Below, one piece after another: positions 17,948 through 28,564 of a stretch of 64,000 nt of DNA (within the stretch, counting starts at the first letter, position 1; each line of letters opens with the position of its first letter). The stretch lies in the NCBI RefSeq assembly GCF_036373705.1, contig NC_089851.1, positions 60,051,350 through 60,115,349 of the forward strand. Reading direction: 5' to 3'. This stretch comes from Amia ocellicauda (Eukaryota > Chordata > Actinopteri > Amiiformes > Amiidae). The position numbers and the translations under genes are program-made. The notes under the pieces were generated by a model. That model was given only the letters and a program-made list of their open reading frames with translations, did no database searches and was not told where the DNA came from.

Positions 17948-18461
17948 AAGTTTACGGACAGTGTCGCAGTTTCTGCTGGGCAAGCGCGTAACTGCTTGGG
18001 GCAGACCGGGAGACCTACGCTCACTGACTGATAGCATGGACTGTAGCGCTGACGTGTCTTTCCAGAACGGTAACGCCATCCCCAGTGAGACAGCACTGAG
18101 AGCATGGTTCAGCAGGCCCGCAAACAACTGAAAAGAATGCCTCTCCTTTGGTGCAGCTCAGGTGTACACGTTCAACAAAGGTCTCCATAACAAGCCGGCA
18201 AACCACATTTCGTCCTCCTCCTTCTCAACAACACACTACATGTCCTCCTCCTCATCAACAACAACAACAACAACAACGAACTTGTAAAATACACATTTTC
18301 TTTAAAGAAAACAAAACAAACAGATGACAGTCTGATTTCCCATCACCTACACAGCCAACAGTATCTGAGGTTGAAAGACCTCCCTGGTGCAGAGGAGCCC
18401 AGAAGCCAACCATCAAGATAGAACAAACGAACGCTTCAGTGACTGCAAAGCAGGGCCAAGT

Positions 18462-18533
18462 GGGCTTGTCCAGGAGTTGAACCCAGGGCCTCTCACACCC
18501 TCAGCAAGAATCATAGCCATAGACCAACGAGCC
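18462..18533 (-). pseudogene. tRNA-Pro-like, AGG, lacks U33
   Basis: 72 nt. The loop TGAGGGT gives AGG but has G in place of the universal U33. There is one acceptor mismatch (C-A) and one T-stem mismatch. Probably not functional. Confidence 0.75.
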
Positions 18534-19011
18534 AAGTTAACAGATAGTGTCACAGTTTCTGCTGGGCAAGCTCGTAACTGCTTGGGGCAGACCGGGAGAC
18601 CTACGCTCACTGACTGATAGAATGGACTGTAGCGCTGACGTGTCTTTCCAGAACGGTAACCCCATCCCCAGTGAGACAGCACTGAGAGCATGGTTCAGCA
18701 GGCCCACAAACAACTGAAAAGAATGCCTCTCCTTTGGTGCAGCTCAGGTGTACACGTTCAACAAAGGTCTCCATAACAAGCCGGCAAACCACATTTCGTG
18801 CTCCTCCTCCTCCTCAACAACAACATCGAACTTGTAAAATACACATTTTCTTTAAAGAAAACAAAAAACACAGATGATAGTCTGATTTCCCATCACCTAC
18901 ACTGCCAACAGTATCTGAGGTCGAAAGATCTCCCTTGTGCAGAGGAGCGCAGAAGCCAACCATCGAGAGAGAACAAACGAACGCTTCAGTGACTGCGAAG
19001 CGAGGCCAAGC

Positions 19012-19084
19012 GGACTCATCTGGGAGTTGAACCCGGAACCTCTCGCAACCCAAAGCGAGAATCATACCTCTAGACCAACGAGCC
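19012..19084 (-). tRNA. tRNA-Pro-like, UGG, 8-nt anticodon loop
   Basis: 73 nt. The acceptor pairs with two G-U pairs, the anticodon stem CTCGC/GCGAG is perfect, the loop is TTTGGGTT, and the T stem has one mismatch. Confidence 0.7.
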
Positions 19085-19562
19085 AAGTTTACGGACAGTG
19101 ACGCAGTTTCTGCTGGGCAAGCGCGTAACTGCTTGGGGCAGACCGGGAGACCTACGCTCACTGACTGATAGCATGGACTGTAGCGCTGACGAGTCTTTCC
19201 AGAATGGTAACCCCATCCCCAGTGAGACAGCACTGAGAGCATGGTTCAGCAGGCCCGCAAACAACTGAAAAGAATGCCTCTCCTTTGGTGCAGCTCAGGT
19301 GTACACGTTCAACAAAGGTCTCCATAACAAGCCGGCAAACCACATTTCGTGCTCCTCCTCCTCCTCAACAACAACAACGAACTTGTAAAATACACATTTT
19401 CTTTAAAGAAAACAAAAAACACAGATGACAGTCTGATTTCCCATCACCTACACAGCCAACAGTATCTGAGGTCGAAAGATCTCTCTTGTGCAGAGGAGCG
19501 CAGAAGCCAACCATCGAGAGAGAACAAACGAACGCTTCAGTGACTGCGAAGCGAGGCCAAGC

Positions 19563-19635
19563 GGACTCATCTGGGAGTTGAACCCGGAACCTCTCGCAAC
19601 CCAAAGCGAAAATCATACCTCTAGACCAACGAGCC
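19563..19635 (-). tRNA. tRNA-Pro-like, UGG, 8-nt anticodon loop
   Basis: As the copy at 19012, with TTCGC/GCGAG in the anticodon stem (one G-U). Confidence 0.7.
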
Positions 19636-20152
19636 AAGTTAACGGACAGTGACGCAGTTTCTGCTGGGCAAGCGCGTAACTGCTTGGGGCAGACCGGGAG
19701 ACCTACGCTCACTGACTGATAGCATGGACTGTAGCGCTGACGAGTCTTTCCAGAATTGTAACCCCATCCCCAGTGAGACAGCACTGAGAGCATGGTTCAG
19801 CAGGCCCGCAAACAACTGAAAAGAATGCCTCTCCTTTGGTGCAGCTCAGGAGTACACGTTCAGCAAAGGTCTCCATAACAAGCCGGCAAACCACATTTCG
19901 TCCTCCTCCTTCTCAACAACACACTACATGTCCTCCTCCTCATCAACAACAACAACAACAACAACAACGAACTTGTAAAATACACATTTTCTTTAAAGAA
20001 AACAAAACACACAGATGACAGTCTGATTTCCCATCAACTACACAGCCAACAGTATCTGAGGTTGAAAGATCTCCCTTGTGCAGAGGAGAGCAGAAGATAA
20101 CCATCGAGAGAGAACAAACAAACGCTTCAGTGACTGCGAAGCGGGGCCAATC

Positions 20153-20225
20153 GGACTCGTCTGGGAGTTGAACCCGGAACCTCTCGCAACCCAAAGCGAG
20201 AATCATACCTCTAGACCAACGAGCC
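20153..20225 (-). tRNA. tRNA-Pro-like, UGG, 8-nt anticodon loop
   Basis: 73 nt. Loop TTTGGGTT; the acceptor has one G-U; the T stem has one mismatch. Confidence 0.7.
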
Positions 20226-20739
20226 AAGTTTACGGACAGTGTCGCAGTTTCTGCTGGGCAAGCGCGTAACTGCTTGGGGCAGACCGGGAGACCTACGCTC
20301 ACTGACTGATAGCATGGACTGTAGCGCTGACGAGTCTTTCCAGAACGGTAACCCCATCCCCAGTGAGACAGCACTGAGAGCGTGGTTCAGCAGGCCCGCA
20401 AACAACTGAAAAGAATGCCTCTCCTTTGGTGCGGCTCAGGAGTACACGTTCAGCAAAGGTCTCCATAACAAGTCGGCAAACCACATTTCGTCCTCCTCCT
20501 CCTCAACAACACACTACATGTCCTCCTCCTCATCAACAACAACAACAACAACAACGAACTTGTAAAATACACATTTTCTTTAAAGAAAACAAAACACACA
20601 GATGACAGTCTGATTTCCCATCAGCTACACAGCCAACAGTATCTGAGGTTGAAAGACCTCCTTGGTGCAGAGGAGCCCAGAAGCCAACCGTCGAGAGAGA
20701 ACGAATGAACAATTCAGTGACTGCAAAGCAGGGCCAAGC

Positions 20740-20811
20740 GGGCTCGTCTGGGAGTTGAACCCGGGACCTCTCGCACCCGAAGTGAGAATCATACCCCAAG
20801 ACCAACGAGCC
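20740..20811 (-). tRNA. tRNA-Pro (CGG)
   Basis: 72 nt. Loop TTCGGGT with U33 present; acceptor perfect; one A-C mismatch in the anticodon stem (CTCAC/GCGAG) and an altered D loop (CTTGGGG). Confidence 0.75.
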
Positions 20812-21289
20812 AAGTTAACAGACAGTGTCACAGTTTCTGCTGGGCAAGCGCGTAACTGCTTGGGGCAGACCGGGAGACCTACGATCACTGACTGATAGCA
20901 TGGATTGTAGCGCTGACGTGTCTTTCCAGAACGGTAACGCCATCCCCAGTGAGACAGCACTGAGAGCATGGTTCAGCAGGCCCGCAAACAACTGAAAAGA
21001 ATGCCTCTCCTTTGGTGCAGCTCAGGTGTACACGTTCAACAAAGGTCTCCATAACAAGCCGGCAAACCACATTTCTTGCTCCTCCTCCTCCTCAACAACA
21101 ACAACGAACTTGTAAAATACACATTTTCTTTAAAGAAAACAAAAAACACAGATGACAGTCTGATTTCCAATCAGCTACACAGCCAACAGTATCTGAGGTC
21201 GAAAGATCTCCCTTGTGCAGAGGAGCGCAGAAGCCAACCATCGAGAGAGAACAAACGAACGCTTCAGTGACTGCGAAGTGAGGCCAAGG

Positions 21290-21362
21290 GGACTCGTCTG
21301 GGAGTTGAACCCAGAACCTCTCGCAACCCAAAGCGAGTATCATACCTCTAGACCAACGAGCC
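21290..21362 (-). tRNA. tRNA-Pro-like, UGG, 8-nt anticodon loop
   Basis: 73 nt. Loop TTTGGGTT; the T stem is altered (CTGGG/CCCAG). Confidence 0.7.
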
Positions 21363-21870
21363 AAGTTTACGGACAGTGTCACAGTTTCTGCTGGGCAAGC
21401 GCGTAACTGCTTGGGGCAGACCGGGAGACCTACGCTCACTGACTGATAGCATGGACTGTTGCGCTGACGAGTCTTTCCAGAACGGTAACCCCATCCCCAG
21501 TGAGACAGCACTGAGAACATGGTTCAGCAGGCCCGCAAACAACTGAAAAGAATGCCTCTCCTTTGGTGCAGCTCAGGAGTACACGTTCAGCAAAGGTCTC
21601 CATAACAAGCCGGCAAACCACATTTCGTCCTCCTCCTTCTCAACAACACACTACATGTCCTCCTCCTCCTCAACAACAACAACAACGAACTTGTAAAATA
21701 CACATTTTCTTTAAAGAAAACAAAACACACAGATGACAGTCTGATTTCCCATCAACTACACAGCCAACAGTATCTGAAGTCGAAAGATCTCTCTTGTGCA
21801 GAGGAGAGCAGAAGATAACCATCGACAGACAACAAACGAACAGTTCAGTGACTGCGAAGCGGGGCCAAGC

Positions 21871-21942
21871 GGACTCGTCTGGGAGTTGAATCCGGGACCT
21901 CTCGCACCCAAAGCGAGAATCATACCCCTAGACCAACGAGCC
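21871..21942 (-). tRNA. tRNA-Pro (UGG), 7-nt loop
   Basis: 72 nt. Loop TTTGGGT on a perfect stem CTCGC/GCGAG, with the standard D loop CTAGGGG. Two T-stem mismatches lower confidence in function. Confidence 0.75.
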
Positions 21943-22420
21943 AAGTTAACTGACGTTGTTGCAGTTTCTGCTGGGCAAGCACGTAACTGCTTGGGACAGA
22001 CCGGGAGACCTACGCTCACTGACTGATAGCATGGACTGTAGCGCTGAAATGTCTTTCCAGAACGGTAACCGTATCCCCAGTGAGACAGCACTGAGAGCAT
22101 GGTTCAGCAGGCCTGCAAACAACTGAAAAGAATGCCTCTCCTTTGGTGCAGCTCAGGTGTACAGGTTCAACAAAGGTCTCCATAACAAGCCGGCAAACCA
22201 CATTTCGTGCTCCTCCTCCTCCTCAACAACAACAACGAACTTGTAAAATACACATTTTGTTTAAAGAAAACAAAACATACAGATGACAGTCTGATTTCCC
22301 ATCACCTACACAGCCAACAGTATCTGAGGTCTAAAGACCTCCCTTGTGCAGAGGAGCCCAGAAGCCATCCTTCAAGAGCAAACGAACGAACACTTCGGTG
22401 ACTGCAAAGTGGGGCCAAGT

Positions 22421-22492
22421 GGGCTCGTCCTGGAGTTGAACCCAGGGCCTCTCACACCCTCAGCAAGAATCATTCCCCTAGACCAACGAGCC
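22421..22492 (-). pseudogene. tRNA-Pro-like, AGG, lacks U33
   Basis: Acceptor perfect, but the loop TGAGGGT lacks U33 and the T stem has one mismatch. Confidence 0.75.
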
Positions 22493-22971
22493 AAGTTAAC
22501 GGAGGGTGTCGCAGTTTCTGCTGGGCAAGCGCGTAACTGCTTTGGGGCAGACCGGGAGACCTACGCTCACTGACTGATAGCATGGACTGTAGCGCTGACG
22601 AGTCTTTCCAGAACGGTAACGCCATCCCCAGTGAGACAGCACTGAGAGCATGGTTCAGCAGGCCCGCAAACAACTGAAAAGAATGCCTCTCCTTTGGTGC
22701 AGGTCAGGAGTACACGTTCAACAAAGGTCTCCATAACAAGCCGGCAAACCACATTTCGTGCTCCTCCTCCTCCTCAACAACAACAACGAACTTGTAAAAT
22801 ACACATTTTCTTTAAAGAAAACAAAACAAACAGATGACAGTCTGATTTCCCATCACCTACACAGCCAACAGTATCTGAGGTCGAAAGACGTCCCTTGTGC
22901 AGAGGAGCCCAGAAGCCAACCATCAAGAGAGAACGAACGAACGCTTCAGTGACTGCAAAGCAGGGCCAAGT

Positions 22972-23043
22972 GGGCTTGTCCAGGAGTTGAACCCAGGGCC
23001 TCTCACACCCTCAGCAAGAATCATAGCCATAGACCAACGAGCC
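22972..23043 (-). pseudogene. tRNA-Pro-like, AGG, lacks U33
   Basis: Same tRNA sequence class as the copy at 18462, with the altered D loop CTATGGC. Probably inactive. Confidence 0.75.
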
Positions 23044-23531
23044 AAGTTAACAGACAGTGTCACAGTTTCTGCTGGGCAAGCTCGTAACTGCTTGGGGCAG
23101 ACCGGGAGACCTACGCTCACTGACTGATAGAATGGACTGTAGCGCTGACGTGTCTTTCCAGAACGGTAACGCCATCCCCAGTGAGACAGCACTGAGAGCA
23201 TGGTTCAGCAGGCCCGCAAACAACTGAAAAGAATGCCTCTCCTTTGGTGCAGCTCAGGTGTACACGTTCAACAAAGGTCTCCATAACAAGCCGGCAAACC
23301 ACATTTCGTGCTCCTCCTCCTCCTCAACAACAACAACGAACTTGTAAAATACACATTTTCTTTAAAGAAAACAAAACACACAGATGACAGTCTGATTTCC
23401 CATCACCTACACAGCCAACAGTATCTGAGGTTGAAAGACCTCCCTTGTGCAGAGGAGCCCAGAAGCCAACCATCAAGAGAAAACGAACGAACGCTTCAGT
23501 GACTGCGAAGCGGGGCCAAGCGGGGCCAAGC

Positions 23532-23603
23532 GGGCTCGTCCAGGAGTTGAACCCGGGACCTCTCGCACCCAAAGCAAGAATCATACCCCTAGACCAACGA
23601 GCC
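23532..23603 (-). tRNA. tRNA-Pro (UGG), well folded
   Basis: 72 nt. Acceptor perfect, standard D loop CTAGGGG, stem CTTGC/GCGAG with one G-U, loop TTTGGGT (UGG) and T stem CCGGG/CCTGG with one G-U. The unit has a local 10-bp duplication (GGGGCCAAGC) just downstream of the tRNA. Confidence 0.85.
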
Positions 23604-24081
23604 AAGTTAACTGACGTTGTCGCAGTTTCTGCTGGGCAAGCACGTAACTGCTTGGGACAGACCGGGAGACCTACGCTCACTGACTGATAGCATGGACTGT
23701 AGCGCTGAAATGTCTTTCCAGAACGGTAACCGTATCCCCAGTGAGACAGCACTGAGAGCATGGTTTAGCAGGCCCGCAAACAACTGAATAGAATGCCTCT
23801 CCTTTGGTGCAGCTCAGGAGTACACGTTCAGCAAAGGTCTCCATAACAAGCCGGCAAACCACATTTCGTGCTCCTCCTCCTCCTCAACAACAACAACGAA
23901 CTTGTAAAATACACATTTTGTTTAAAGAAAACAAAACACACAGATGACAGTCTGATTTCCCATCACCTACACAGCCAACAGTATCTGAGGTCTAAAGACC
24001 TCCCTTGTGCAGAGGAGCCCAGAAGCCAGCCTTCAAGAGCAAACGAACGAACACTTCGGTGACTGCAAAGTGGGGCCAAGT

Positions 24082-24153
24082 GGGCTCGTCCTGGAGTTGA
24101 ACCCAGGGCCTCTCACACCCTCAGCAAGAATCATACCCCTAGACCAACGAGCC
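24082..24153 (-). pseudogene. tRNA-Pro-like, AGG, lacks U33
   Basis: As the copy at 22421: acceptor perfect, loop TGAGGGT. Confidence 0.75.
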
Positions 24154-24599
24154 AAGTTAACAGACAGTGTCACAGTTTCTGCTGGGCAAGCGCGTAACTG
24201 CTTGGGGCAGACCGGGAGACCTATGCTCACTGACTGATAGCATGGATTGTAGCGCTGACGTGTCTTTCCAGAACGGTAACGCCATCCCCAGTGAGACAGC
24301 ACTGAGAGCATGGTTCAGCAGGCCCGCAAACAACTGAAAAGAATGCCTCTCCTTTGGTGCAGCTCAGGAGTACACGTTCAGCAAAGGTCTCCATAACAAG
24401 CCGGCAAACCACATTTCGTCCTCCTCCTCCTCAGCAACACACTACATGTCCTCCTCCTCCTCAACAACAACAACGAACTTGTAAAATACACATTTTCTTT
24501 AAAGAAAACAAAACACACAGATGACAGTCTGATTTCCCATCAGCTATACAGGCAACAGTATCTGAGGTCGATAGCCCTCCCTTGTGCAGAGGAGCCCAG

Positions 24600-24715
24600 A
24601 AGCCAACCATCGAGAGAGAACAAACAAACGCAACGAGCCAAGCTAATAGGCAATATTGCATGTTCTCCTGGGCAAGCACGTAACTGCTTGAGGCAGACCC
24701 TCACCTGATCACCAC
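24600..24715 (-). repeat. last array unit with tRNA body deleted
   Basis: The final unit runs from the conserved AGAACAAACAAACGC straight into AACGAGCCAAG. About 100 bases, including nearly all the tRNA, are missing. The array ends after GGGCAAGCACGTAACTGCTT. Confidence 0.85.
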
Positions 24716-24719
24716 ATGT

Positions 24720-25190
24720 GGTTACACTTTAAGAAGGGGTGAGTTTAAGGTCATCGGTAACATCACAAAGGTTGGCAGCATTTTACATGAATATGTAAAG
24801 TTAAAAACACACACTACATGTAAATAAGCCATACTACTTGTTTAGTGTATGTAAGCTCGTTCTGTAATCATACATCATCCATACTAGTATTTAATAATTG
24901 AATTAACTATACACAAACTACTTGGTCAATTCACTCTTGTTACCGTGTAATTACAGTGCAAGTAAATTGTAATAATTGTAGCGTTGTATATTGGGCCATA
25001 TTTTACATGTAACTATATATTTCATATTTGTCCAATTAATGTACATTTGTTTTTGTTTTTTTTTAGCTGGTACCAAAACATTGGTCTCTGGAACTAAAAG
25101 GTCGGAAATTGGAAGAACTATTAATGACAAATGAATGACCGCTGATACAAGTAAATAGTGTTTCCTCAAATCTAAAGTGAGACCTTTTTG
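24720..25190. other. AT-rich stretch, no gene seen
   Basis: GTGGTTACACTTTAAGAAGG at the left edge resembles the end of the MITE at 54675. Otherwise nothing is recognised. Confidence 0.4.
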
Positions 25191-25197
25191 AATGAAT

Positions 25198-25760
25198 CTG
25201 TAATACATGCCCTAAACAGAATGAGAACATGGATCCATCATGCCTTGTTACCACTGTGCAGGCTGGTGGTGGTGGTGTAATGGTGTGGGGGATGTTTTCT
25301 TGGCACACTTTATGCCCCTTAGTGCCAATTGGGCATCGTTTAAATGCCACGGCCTACCTGAGCATTGTTTCTGACCATGTCCATCCCTTTATGACCACCA
25401 TGTACCCATCCTCTGATGGCTACTTCCAGCAGGATAATGCACCATGTCACAAAGGTCGAATCATTTCAAATTGGTTTCTTGAACATGACAATGAGTTCAC
25501 TGTACTAAACTGGCCCCCACAGTTACCAGATCTCAGCCCAATAGAGCATCTTTGGGATGTGGTGGAACGGGAGCTTCGTGCCCTGGATGTGCATCCCACA
25601 AATCTCCATCAATTGCAAGATGCTATCCTATCAATATGGGCCAACATTTCTAAAGAATGCTTTCAGCACCTTGTTGAATCAATGCCACGTAGAATTAAGG
25701 CAGTTCTGAAGGCAAAAGGGGGTCAAACACCAAGTGAGTACAAAGTGAAATCTATTAAAG
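25198..25760 (+). pseudogene. Tc1-like transposase, C-terminal half
   Basis: The open frame starts at MDPSCLVTTVQAGGGGVMVW and covers the second half of a Tc1-type DDE transposase: GYFQQDNAPCHK with the second catalytic Asp, then WPPQLPDLSPIEHLWDVVER with the Glu. The end LKAKGGQTPSEYK is the family C-terminus. The frame continues by chance to 25849. The N-terminal DNA-binding half and first Asp are absent and no TIRs are visible. A third Tc1 family in the window. Confidence 0.85.
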
Positions 25761-25849
25761 TATTGAAGTATCCCAATGTTTTAAGTTACACTTCATGTAT
25801 ACATGTGTTTGGAAGTTTATCCAAATATATTCTACCAGTATATTTATAA

Positions 25850-26280
25850 TGCAACATTTTTGCAGTCTAATATATTCACAGTATACAATACATGCAATAT
25901 GAGATTGTTGTGTATTTAGCAGTATACTAAATGTATATTATAAGGGGACATATATGTATGCATTTTTATATTTTTAGTATAAAATACATGTGTAGATGTT
26001 ACAGTATATTTGCATATAATTATAGATATATTAAAAACAAGTTTACATATAATTCTGAATATACTTAAGTTATATTAAGCAATATTTGTATTGTATAATA
26101 TAGTGTATTTGACCATATTTCTGTATCAAGTGACAGTGCAATTGATATTTAAAAGAATATTTTCACCATATATTATAAAATGGTATGCACATTTATAAAA
26201 CATATTAATACATTAAAATACATTTCATATTTCAGAATAATATATATTTTTAAATATTTTATTTTTGTAAGGGTATCTTC
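25850..26280. other. very AT-rich stretch
   Basis: Repeated short TATATT/ATATAA words; no gene or tRNA seen. Confidence 0.5.
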
Positions 26281-26285
26281 CATAA

Positions 26286-26471
26286 ATGCAGTTTTACCAA
26301 ACAAAGGAAAACCAGGAAAGGTTGGTGGAGGAGATTACGCAGTTTTGGCAGCCCATTCTGAAACCCACTGCAGAATATATTCTGGCAGGAGGTCTGATTA
26401 AAATACTGGAAAATCTTCAATCAAAGTCAAGAAATGTGTCAAAAGGCTTCCAGTTTCCTTTCCTGCCATGA
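26286..26471 (+). CDS. short coding-like fragment, unrecognised
   Basis: A 61-codon frame (KENQERLVEEITQFWQPILK...) with protein-like composition, preceded by an acceptor-like TTTATTTTTGTAAG at 26258-26271. It ends in FQFPFLP and a stop. It may be a terminal exon or a transposon fragment; the family is unknown. Confidence 0.25.
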   Translation: MQFYQTKENQERLVEEITQFWQPILKPTAEYILAGGLIKILENLQSKSRNVSKGFQFPFLP

Positions 26472-26479
26472 GAAGTATG

Positions 26480-26890
26480 CTGATTTCAGAACCTCTATGA
26501 AGTAGATTCCTTATTTTTCAAAAAATAAGTAATGGTTATTTTTTTCACTGTTTCCTCAATATATTAATAATAAACTGTTTTATTTTTTTCTGCAAAATAA
26601 GTAAAGTTTACTTATTTATTTCTGGAGAAATAAGTAATAGTTACTCATTCCTTATTTCTGTTTCCCTGTTTTTTCACAAAATAAGTAATGGTTATTTCAA
26701 AAATCCCTGTTTACAAATGTAAGGACTTATAGGACAACAGCATTACATACAGATAGATAACATACATTAGTTATTATGCTAACAAGTGTCCATTATAAAC
26801 AATCTATTAACAAATTATTGATTATGTTATTGTTATATGATTATTACAAATTATACATATATTAGACATTTTTATTTAAACATTTTTGCT
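26480..26890. other. AT-rich stretch with inverted AATAAGTAA words
   Basis: Several copies of AAATAAGTAATGGTTATTT and its inverse lie between 26515 and 26700. No gene seen. Confidence 0.4.
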
Positions 26891-26894
26891 ATAC

Positions 26895-27004
26895 TATGTA
26901 GTTTGCATGTTCTCCCCGTGTCCACGTGGGTTTCCTCCCACCGTCCAAAGACATGTGGGTTAGGTTAATTGGCTTCTCTAAATTGCCCTGTATGTGGGTG
27001 TGTC

Positions 27005-27040
<36 letters not shown>

Positions 27041-27165
27041 GCCCAGCGATGGACTGGGGTCCCGTCCTGGGTGTATTCCTGCCTTGTGCCCTTTGCCTGC
27101 CGGGATCAGTGCTCGGCGATCTTCGCCAGGATAACTGGTTTCAAAAATGGATGGATAATAGCAGC
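26895..27165 (+). mobile_element. fish SINE/LINE-tail repeat with (TG)n
   Basis: TTTGCATGTTCTCCCCGTGT, GTCCAAAGACATGTGGGTTA and CAGCGATGGACTGGGGTCCC are hallmarks of a very common fish interspersed repeat. It ends AAAATGGATGGAT and carries an internal (TG)n at 27007-27040. Confidence 0.8.
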
Positions 27166-27169
27166 AATT

Positions 27170-28125
27170 AACTGGCATGGCAGTTAATGATAATAGATTG
27201 ATATCGGTGTGCAAATGTCATGTTATTATACCCTTTATTGAATATGTTATTAAATACCTTAAAACATATTATAGCAAAAAAGTTTAAAAATGTCTAATAT
27301 ATTTATAATTTGTAAAATTAATCATATAATAATAACATAACATGTTAATAGATTGTTTATAATGGACACTTAAAATAAAGCATTACCATTATTCTTAATA
27401 CATGGATACAAGATAATCAACAACATGGGAGGGCTTGAGAATCTGCTATGGCTTTGTGCAAGGAAATTTGGCACTGAATAAATGTTGGCTACGGCAAACA
27501 TACGCTGCTGTACAGGCTGACAGAGACACTGTGATGCATTTCTTCAATGAGTGATGCTTACTTAATCTTTATTTCCATTTCCCAGTTTAAGGACACTTAT
27601 CTCTACAGCATTACTTCAGTAGTTCACGCAGCCCCCTATAGAAGTCAGCGGAAGATGTAGTGATTGAAGTAATGGAGGTATCTTGGCCTGTACACACTTG
27701 GCAGAGGGAACGACAGCCTGGCCATGGAACACCTACCCCCAGCTCCATCTTGAGATTAGCGAGAGGCAGCAGTGATGCAGCGCTATGGAGCCTACAGCGC
27801 AGGGAAGGGACTTAATGCGTGGTATCTCTGATGTAGTGCTTGTGTGTTTTTCAGGTCTTTTCTATAATGTGCTTTCTGTATTGTCATAAACCCCTGGCAC
27901 TTTTTGTCACTGTTACTCTATATTGTTTTGCATTACATTCATAAAGAAAATAAAACGAAAAATCTCTAATAGTGTGTGTCTCAATGGTTGTGTTTGTTCA
28001 TACATCGATAAAAAACGTTTGGAAATACTATGAAAAGTAAAATGTAGATAACAAATAAGTAATCATAAGTTATTTCTGTGTCCTATTCTGTAAAAAATAA
28101 GAAATGATTAGGCCTACTTATTAAG
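27170..28125. other. no gene recognised
   Basis: AT-rich DNA followed by a more complex segment at 27400-27960 that ends in AATAAA-like words (27945-27958). It could be a transcript 3' end, but no ORF supports it. Confidence 0.35.
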
Positions 28126-28129
28126 TGGT

Positions 28130-28445
28130 CACTGAACAGTGTGCTTTCTGTCAAAAGCCAGCTTTTGGGCTCCTCTGCACAAGAGGGCTTTTGACCTCAG
28201 ATGCTGTTGCCTGTGCAGCTGAAGGGAAATCAGACTGTCATCTGTGTGTTTTTCTATAAAACAAATGTGTATTATGCAAGTTTGTTGTGGTTGTTGAGGA
28301 GGAGGAGGAGGAGGAAGACATGTAGTGTGTTGTTGAGGAGGAGAACTTTGTGAAGCCACTTGTTCAGTTGGCCCGTTGGTCTAGGAGTATGATTCTCACT
28401 TAGTGTGCGAGAGGTCCTGTGTTCAACTCCTGAACGAGCCCTAGG
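28130..28445 (+). repeat. isolated inverted copy of a tRNA-Pro array unit
   Basis: In the opposite orientation to the array, it keeps the CTCCTCTGCACAAG spacer, GAAATCAGACTGTCATCTGT, a (GAG)n/(GTT)n block and the tRNA part. Confidence 0.85.
28370..28441 (+). pseudogene. tRNA-Pro pseudogene
   Basis: Starts GGCCCGTTGGTCTAGGAG. The anticodon loop TTAGTGT no longer gives a Pro anticodon, the stem is CTCAC/GCGAG, and the T arm is GTCCTGTGTTCAACTCC. Confidence 0.8.
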
Positions 28446-28564
28446 GCATGAAGCTGTCTGGTTTCGTTGCTGGTGAAGGTAGTCTTCTTGGGGTTGCTTT
28501 CCTCTACCTGCTTTCGCATTATTGTTCATCTGCACTGTGAAGTGCTGTTAAATGAGTTTTGAAT

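Larger units (their letters stand above)
17535..24710. repeat. tandem tRNA-Pro array, 13 units of about 550-590 bp
   Basis: Unit starts (GCAAACAACTGAAAAG): 17535, 18120, 18706, 19257, 19808, 20398, 20984, 21535, 22115, 22666, 23216, 23776 and 24326. Unit lengths are 585, 586, 551, 551, 590, 586, 551, 580, 551, 550, 560 and 550, plus a partial last unit. Each has a (CTC)n/(CAA)n block of variable length, a conserved spacer and one tRNA-Pro on the minus strand. The length classes come mainly from presence or absence of a second CTCCTCC block (ACACACTACATGTCC). Confidence 0.95.

Noticed and set aside
17587-24679. Dozens of 60-145 codon frames on both strands repeated every 550 bp
   Set aside because: They recur because the tRNA-Pro array unit repeats. 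Frames cross tRNA genes and differ only by array variation; no sign of protein selection.
27400-27960. Possible snRNA or long non-coding RNA gene
   Set aside because: No recognisable Sm site, PSE or known snRNA motif; only AATAAA-like words at the end.
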